Assembly (NCBI GenBank): GCA_025558075.1
Contig: JAHLKF010000027.1
Coordinates: forward strand, 186,001-250,000
From: Gaertneriomyces semiglobifer
Lineage: Eukaryota > Chytridiomycota > Chytridiomycetes > Spizellomycetales > Spizellomycetaceae
Length of the DNA stretch: 64,000 bases
Direction of reading: 5' to 3'
Shown: positions 58,243-64,000 of the stretch, piece after piece
How the letters are laid out: every line of letters begins with the position of its first letter
Position numbering within the stretch: the stretch's first letter is position 1
Notes under the pieces: model-generated
Database searches by the model: none
What the model saw: the letters and a program-made list of their open reading frames with translations, nothing else
What the model was told of the DNA's origin: nothing
Program-made: the position numbers and the translations under genes

Positions 58243-58474
58243 TCGTCGTGTCTTGGAGCATGAGCAGCCGAAGATGCGTGTCGCAGCAGGTTCCAATGCC
58301 AGCTACCAAGTATAACTCCCTAAGGAGTATGATGTGCTAGGCTACACAAACCCGCTGGGGACCGTGAGCCGTGGATTCGAGCACGCCTCGCATAATATCT
58401 GCAAAAAGAACTCATTATGAGCAAATCGACGCAGTGACACGCACAATCCACTACTGTGTCTCGACAGACACATG

Positions 58475-60088
58475 TCAACTGGTTTGACCACCACGTATGT
58501 CGCTTCCGCCGCCAAATTCCGGGTCCAACCTCAGCCTTTTTTCCGGCGGTTCGACCACGGCATCGTCGACGCCTTCGCTCTCATCGTTGTGCTCATTTCC
58601 GCCAAAATCAAGCTCGTCAGATTTTGAAGAGTCATCTGGATTGGCCTCTTCGGACTCCTCTCGGGACCTTTTGTGGAGCAACGAAAAGTCTCGGAGCGGA
58701 CGAATTTGCGGCAACCCCGGTTCGCCTTGGTTAGGTCCGGGCTTCTCTGCACGTTGCTGATAGAAATCCACCATCTGCTTGAGGGAATCTGCCAATGTGT
58801 GTCAGATATTGCCCAAGAAGCCCCAACACGTCGACCAGCCGGAAATACCATAAAACGCGTCTTTTTCTTCCTGTGCCAGGATACCAGTAACCACATTGAA
58901 CGGCTGGCCCTCCTTTCCAATTGGGACAGGTTCGTCGACCAGGCGCGCGCCTAGAGCGATGGCCGCTCCGACGAGGATCTTCGCTTCGTATTGTAGACAA
59001 AGGATAGAAAAGTACCTACATACGAATTGTCAATTTCGAGTAGTGAACGCTTGGCTTGGCGGAGTTGTTCGTCTTGTACTCACATATCATTCAATACAGT
59101 TGCTGCAGCGTCCTTCGCGCGAGTCGATGCTAGAGTTCACGTTAATCTTTCACCGTGAGAGCGCTCATTGCGTGGCCCCTGCAGCATACCTTCCACCTGA
59201 ACTAACACGTCCAAAAGGACATTATAAGGGTCCTTGGACTGGGTATCAAAACATAATGCCTCGAAAACTTCCAGTTCGAAGTAAATGATTCGTCGTCGAA
59301 CGGAATCGAATTGTACACTTTGACGATCCACAGTCATCAACATGTCCTGTAAGACGCAACCATGGCGGTCGTAGCTGTTAAGTCTAACCTGTTGGCAAAT
59401 GGCATTCCCTGGGTACACCAACCTTTGCCATAATCTTGATCGTCAGCTCAGCAATATGCGAGGTCCGCACTGGTCGTCCATCAAGCTTGGTAGCTATCCA
59501 CAAGCATGTTGCTGCAATTAACTATATGGTACACGTTCTTGAGTGAGATCTTTGCATAGAAAGCAGATGAAGAGCGGTAGCTTCGACCTTGAAGTGGTTG
59601 AATTCTCTGAATGATCGTCTCATGTAGAAGCGATGAAAATACAAGCACGCTGTGTGAACAAGCCTTGGCATTCTGTTGCAAATGCACATGAGAAGATGAG
59701 TGGCCGTTCCGCGCAAAGGATATCATGGTCCCATTAAGGTGCAGGTACAGAGACAGGGGAGACAGAGCAGCGAAAAGGTCGGGCTGGCATCAAGGTAGGG
59801 GGACAAGTACCTGTTCAGTTCCATGGCCATCGTCACAATCACTCGCGTTCCTTTGTCCCTCAGGACGGCTTCGGCGGCAGCATGAATACCGTGCCGTCTT
59901 GACGGACTGTTTTGTATCTGCTCCTGGGTGAAGTACCACTTGTTGCGTGCATGGAGATCTGCAAAGTCGCCGTCCCAGGCATCGACATCGTCTAAGGACT
60001 CATCGGCTGGCCGGTCCTCAGCATCTGGTCTGGACATGCCGATCCACGATGATCGAAGTAGAGGCGTGCTGTAAACAGGAATGCCCAT
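58475..60088 (-). CDS. Cyclin K/T-like cyclin (CDK9/CTDK-type partner)
   Basis: ATG 60088 (MGIPVYSTPLLRSSW). Cyclin K/T-type start KWYFTQEQIQNSPSRRHGI, then LVHTACLYFHRFYMRRSFRE (cyclin box 1 helix), CLWIATKLDGRPVRTSHIAE, MTVDRQSVQFDSVRRRIIYF with ELEVFEALCFDTQ, TRAKDAAATVLNDM, and FSILCLQYEAKILVGAAIAL (box 2). The final exon has DSLKQMVDFYQQ and an acidic tail. Joins at 59820/59670, 59426/59366, 59190/59128, 59082/59016 and 58854/58795 fit phase. One junction near 59590-59510 does not resolve cleanly. These cyclins activate kinases that phosphorylate the RNA polymerase II tail. Confidence 0.78.
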
Positions 60089-60854
60089 TGGCGGGGAGTT
60101 TCTTTAATTAGTGTTATACGCAGGGAGGACCGAGCTTGCAACTACGTGTTGCGAACAAGGCCGACACAACATCGCTATCGCGAATACTTCAGATGCTTCA
60201 AATCCTGGTTGGGTTCCTATTGAATACGTGGTGCATCCGTTATAAAACTGTTCTGGAGCATTGTCGAATACCTGTTAAGAGGATCGTCTGCATTTGGTGA
60301 CTAGCAACTCCCTGGACTGCAACACAGTTCCAGCGCTCATACACATAACGCATGCGGGCTCAGTCATTATTCCTTTGCGCTAATCAAGTTGATCTGGTTG
60401 TTTGAAGCGCACGACACAACCCCTGAGAGCATGAGGATACTATTTTTTCGGCTATCGTAGGCGGTGCTTTGGGACACGACGACGAACTGAGCATTAAGTC
60501 CTCCACAATTGCAGAGGTGAACATCTTCGGCACCTTATGGCAAGCAGCAAAATGAGACCACAACTCCAGCCGAGTTCTCAGACCTTTGCCATAACGCTTC
60601 GATCTAGTTACGAGATCAGTACTAATGGCATCCGTCTTCGTGAGGTGGTTTCTGGAGCATTTCTCATCCACAAACTTGCGGTATCTGCTGCAGGTTCCAT
60701 GGTTTGATCATTGGTGCTCCCGCTACATCCGCACCCGAACTCGCATCCACAGCAAGTTAAAATCATCAATCTGATCATCAATCTGGCGAACTTTTGATCG
60801 TGGAGTGCTGAATTGAATCTTCCACAACAGAGGCAGCAAAAGTCAAAAAGATTG
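60089..60854. other. Spacer upstream of the cyclin K/T-like gene
   Basis: A minus-strand frame (60671-60384, extendable upstream to about 60703) reads SRYRKFVDEKCSRNHLTKTD and LELWSHFAACHKVPKMFTSA. Composition is protein-like but no domain, start or join is recognised. Otherwise nothing is seen. Confidence 0.35.
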
Positions 60855-60936
60855 CGACGCGAGGAGGATTTGAACCTCCGCGGGCAGAGCCCAATAGATT
60901 TCTAGTCTATCGCCTTAACCACTCGGCCATCGCGTC
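60855..60936 (-). tRNA. tRNA-Ser (anticodon AGA)
   Basis: The 82-nt gene folds as a class II tRNA. The acceptor stem is GACGCGA (60936-60930) with TCGCGTC (60862-60856). The D-arm holds TGGCCGAGTGGTTAAGGC. The anticodon stem ATAGA/TCTAT has loop CTAGAAA, giving AGA. A variable arm (GGGCTCTGCCC-type) marks serine. The T-loop is GGTTCAAATCC. No intron; CCA is not encoded, as usual in nuclear eukaryotic tRNA genes. Confidence 0.95.
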
Positions 60937-61334
60937 CTGACGTGAAAACGGCCTTTGCGATGGGCCAAGTAAAATAGCTCAAAGAGTTGTAAGATGCATA
61001 GGCGCTGATTTAGCTGAGATGAGCTGGAGCTCATGTAATTTAGCGCAATATGTACGTATTCGTTGACGTTGGAGGCATAGGACGTTTGGTTCGGCGAACT
61101 TTGAATTCGAACGGTGCTTGGGTATTGCCAATTGGCCTGTAAATGACTTTATCACAGTAACACGTGGTGTCCACCGAACGCTTTCCCTTTACCATAGTCT
61201 GGTTTGACATTGAGCACTTTACGAGACGAACGGTACCAAGCTGACCGAACCGGTTGTCTTGCGAATAATTTATTATATACTACACTCTAATACTCTGTAC
61301 AATGGCAAGAAACTCGCCATGCGCTGAGGCGCTT
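60937..61334. other. Spacer between tRNA-Ser and cyclin-like gene
   Basis: No gene seen. A T-run suited to RNA polymerase III termination is expected on the left side of the tRNA instead. Confidence 0.4.
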
Positions 61335-62192
61335 TTAACACCTCGCCCAGGTTCGTCCATAGAAAAGGAAGTGTCGAGCAGCCATCTCCAAGTCTGTTCG
61401 CCATGACTGCCTACAATCTGGTGATTCATCATCAACTGGAGCCGGTGTGTCCGGCGCGGTAACATTCTTCGGTGATGATGGAGGACGTCTGATAGCCATG
61501 ATACGTGCAACTCCGCGAACCCATTCCGTCCATTCGTCTTTTGAAATATCCAAGTTCCACCCGACTGCAGCGCAGACGGAGACCGCCGTACTAGCAATGG
61601 CCTGTATACTAAGTCCGGAGGCACGCGAGTACATCGCCAGCGTAGTCACAGGTGGATTATGAAGGAACTTGTCTGCAACGAGAAGGACGGAAGTGAGGAG
61701 CAGAATGGGGTAGTATATGGCGGAAAGCATTGAGGCAGGCGACGGCGGTTCGCATGGAGGTTGGTAGACCAGGACGTTTGAAGGCAGCCGTGTCAGGTAT
61801 CGGGTCGCCAAGAGAACGACCTGTGGCGAAATACTTGCAGCGGTGAAGAGATGATGGAGGTAGCGGGACAGACGTGCGGGATTAGGGGTTATGTACTCCA
61901 TGTCGATCATGGCACTGTGTTCTGGGTCGCGCAAGAGCGACGTGTACATGTATGCGTAGAGATCGGCAAGCGACCATCGCGTGTTCTGATCCGCTATAGG
62001 TGGTACGGCTGGCGCTGACATTGACATCGACGATGGCGATGGCATGGGCGACGGGGACTCTGACATGGTAGGCTGTTGCGGAGAGGTGGAAGTATGATCA
62101 GAGGCGTCACTGTCCGAGCGTCGTCGAGAGCGTGTGCATGCTGGCGCTGTACCAGTAGGCGAGAAGCGTCGGCGATGACGGTGTGCTGGCAT
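61335..62192 (-). CDS. PHO80/PCL-type cyclin
   Basis: Single exon of 285 aa from ATG 62192 (MPAHRHRRRFSPTG). A Ser/Pro/Met-rich N-terminus is followed by a cyclin box: ARLSRYLHHLFTAASISPQV, VLLATRYLTRLPSN, LLLTSVLLVADKFLHNPPVT, then MYSRASGLSIQAI and VGWNLDISKDEWTEWV. This is the pattern of fungal PHO80/PCL cyclins, which pair with Pho85-type kinases in phosphate, glycogen or polarity control. No introns, unlike most neighbours. Two cyclins of different classes lie within 4 kb here. Confidence 0.72.
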   Translation of the reverse strand: MPAHRHRRRFSPTGTAPACTRSRRRSDSDASDHTSTSPQQPTMSESPSPMPSPSSMSMSAPAVPPIADQNTRWSLADLYAYMYTSLLRDPEHSAMIDMEYITPNPARLSRYLHHLFTAASISPQVVLLATRYLTRLPSNVLVYQPPCEPPSPASMLSAIYYPILLLTSVLLVADKFLHNPPVTTLAMYSRASGLSIQAIASTAVSVCAAVGWNLDISKDEWTEWVRGVARIMAIRRPPSSPKNVTAPDTPAPVDDESPDCRQSWRTDLEMAARHFLFYGRTWARC

Positions 62193-63502
62193 TGCTAGAA
62201 GTCGGAATGATTCGCAGCAGCAATGAACCAGCAATGAGCAATGTTAATGCCGGAGCAGCCAAAGGGCGGTGTTGAGCAAGGGCCGTCAGTATATATACTC
62301 GTCATATTCCAGCGGCACCGTTGCCTTCCGTCAAAATAAGATAGGCGGCTAAACCGTTCTGTCCCTGCGGAATATTGCGAAAGTTTATGAAGGAGACACG
62401 CATCTTCCTCCAAGACTCAGAGAGTGGAGACACGGAGGCAGAACGGTACCAATACGTTTCCACTTCGGCTTCCGTAACAGCCGTGGCGACTCGTGCAGAG
62501 CGCTCCCAGTCTGCCGCTACGCAAGCCGTTTTCTTTTCTCCGGCAAGTTTCCATTCCATACGTTAGTTAACAGCCATGCCAGGGTCTCCTCGTCTGTCTT
62601 CTGCGTCGGTAGACTTCAGTCGCTGTCTCGGACACGGGGGGAAACTCGCAGCGCGTCGCTGGTGGCGCTGCGGCAGGTTTATGCTACGATGACTGTGCCG
62701 CTCTCCCCGCAGCGGTAGCGAATTATATGCGGACGGTCGCAGAGGCGCCAATTATTGGCACCTGAAGTTTAATTATTGAGGCCGGCGAATTGGAGGAATG
62801 AGCGTACTGCGAATGATGAATTGGCAGAATGATATGTTGGACGGGCAATTGATTGACTTTGGCTGCATTTGGGAACGTCTCATACAGGAATTGCCAGGTA
62901 TTATTCCATTGCCGTGTGCATGTTGCATGCAGGTGAGTTGGTACTGGTGGCAGGGCCACGTTCACGTTCAATTCATTCGAATTCAGGCAATGCATGCATG
63001 CAACGATCAAGTATCCATCCAAGCGGGAAATTGCGGCGTATAGCGTAGGCTGGATTGAAATGTTCATCGAGGTATTGATGGCCCACAAATCAGCCAAGCG
63101 AGTGTTACTTGTGCGCTACTTTCCTGGCCGTTCCTGCCCGAGATTGAGTTCCATATTCGTCATTTCATCTTAAATCAGCTCGTACAGTGACGGTTATATA
63201 CAAGCCCCCATTGCCGCAAGATTATCAAGTGGTGGTTTGCTGTCACACTAACAGAATGCTGGCTTTTCCAACTCTCATAGGAGGCCTAAGAGCGCTATGC
63301 TAGGGACGTTGTCGTTAGCTCAGAGGAACATCTTCTATATTCGTGCAGCTCGACGTCGACTCTCTGTGCATTCGGAGATTACATTCTTCATGATTGGCTC
63401 CAGATCCAGAGCGATGTGAGCCGTTTGTCGTGCAAGCATCAAAAAGCATGTTCGACGATCAGTGCGAGGTTTTTGGCCGAACGCGCACGGTTTGACCTGG
63501 AT
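62193..63502. other. 1.3-kb divergent regulatory spacer
   Basis: This is the longest clear intergenic stretch outside the island. It has a perfect 13-bp palindrome around one base, gccaat-t-attggc (62747-62759), made of two opposed CCAAT boxes, and an alternating tgcatgcatgca run near 62993. Frames up to 124 codons on the minus strand lack any domain. Confidence 0.45.
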
Positions 63503-64000
63503 ATGTCTTCGACAAACGCACTGTCTTACAAAGTGATTCGAAAGATTGGCCAGGGTTCTTATGGCACTGTCTACTGGTGTCGCTCCAAAAAGGACCCGAA
63601 CATCAATGCTGCCGTCAAAGTGGTCGCACGCTTGCACCTGAAAAGTGGCCGTCGTCAGCAACGGCTTGTGCAAGAAGTAACTCTCCTAAAGCAGCTCAAA
63701 CATGAACATATCGTAAAGTTCATTGACGTAGAATGGGATTCGGACTTTGTTTACATCTTCATGGAGCTGTGCGAGTTAGGCAACTTGAAGAATTGGCTGA
63801 AGAGTCGCCCCGTTGAAGAAAAGGTTGCAAGGTGGTTTTTGAGACAATTGGTTGCGGGTACAGTTTGATTCGTACTTTTCGCACTGCATCAAAGCGCTCT
63901 GTAGCTTACTCTGGACGTACATTCAGGTATTCGCTTTCTGTCGCGCAATAACCTCGTTCATCGGGACCTGAAGAGTAGGTGGACTCTACGGCATGGATAA
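63503..64000 (+). CDS. Ser/Thr protein kinase, ULK/ATG1-like (3' truncated by window)
   Basis: Exons 63503-63857 and 63927-about 63974, then a GTAGGT donor; the gene runs past the window. Glycine loop YKVIRKIGQGSYGTVYWCRS, AAVKVVARLHL with the VK-type lysine, the C-helix VQEVTLLKQLKHEHIVKF, hinge FMELCELGNLKNWL, and after splicing GIRFLSRNNLVHRDLK (HRD catalytic loop). The sequence around HRD resembles ULK/ATG1 kinases, which start autophagy, but Nek-like kinases cannot be excluded until the DFG and activation loop are read. Confidence 0.72.

Noticed and set aside
62723..63097. 124-codon minus-strand frame
   Set aside because: Tryptophan/histidine-rich chance composition, includes the CCAAT palindrome and an alternating repeat, no domain.

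Overview
This 64 kb window is nuclear DNA from a fungus, most likely a zoosporic (chytrid-like) one. Genes lie on both strands about 1-2 kb apart. Most are split by short GT-AG introns of about 53-85 bp, and the standard genetic code is used. The content is fungal or opisthokont: SulP transporter, F-box protein, ARPC4, APC3, ESCRT-III VPS20, UPF1, NPL4. A DNAAF3-like axonemal dynein assembly factor implies a motile flagellum, which points to a zoospore-forming lineage. Exon joins given here were worked out by hand from splice signals, reading phase and family similarity. They are models, not transcript data.

Layout. 0-5.1 kb: a stand-alone LigD-type phosphoesterase; LTO1 and enolase-phosphatase (UTR4), which overlap in the same reading frame; a phosphopantetheinyl transferase; a Snapin-like coiled coil. 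5.1-13.5 kb: an accessory island with a long inverted repeat, a PD-(D/E)XK-like orphan, unknown multi-exon or broken genes, and a decayed transposon of the KDZ/Plavaka-like kind with a C2H2-like head. 13.9-29.2 kb: 4HBT thioesterase, a coiled coil with a dynein-adaptor CC1-box motif, eIF2D, CWF19-like, F-box, VPS20, UTP11, APC3/CDC27, SRP receptor beta. 29.7-39.8 kb: SDHAF1, a thioredoxin-like membrane protein, a four-exon DPY30 gene, UPF1, SulP transporter. 40.7-49.3 kb: RRP9, DUF2231 membrane protein, a small SANT/Myb protein, bL9m, mitochondrial acyl carrier protein, glycyl-tRNA synthetase. 50.2-64 kb: DNAAF3, ARPC4, NPL4, ALA dehydratase, TTI2, a cyclin K/T-like protein, tRNA-Ser(AGA), a PHO80/PCL-type cyclin, and the start of an ULK/ATG1-like kinase that runs off the window.

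Most genes are housekeeping and sit in divergent pairs with 130-600 bp between starts (UTR4/PPTase, UTP11/APC3, bL9m/ACP, ARPC4/NPL4, ALAD/TTI2). They do not form one pathway, but themes recur: mitochondrial function (SDHAF1, bL9m, ACP, possibly GlyRS), ribosome and mRNA handling (LTO1, UTP11, RRP9, eIF2D, CWF19, UPF1) and membrane or cytoskeletal traffic (Snapin-like, CC1-box protein, VPS20, ARPC4). The least ordinary items are the in-frame UTR4-LTO1 overlap or fusion, the SUMO-motif tail on the LigD-type phosphoesterase, and the 5-13.5 kb accessory island.
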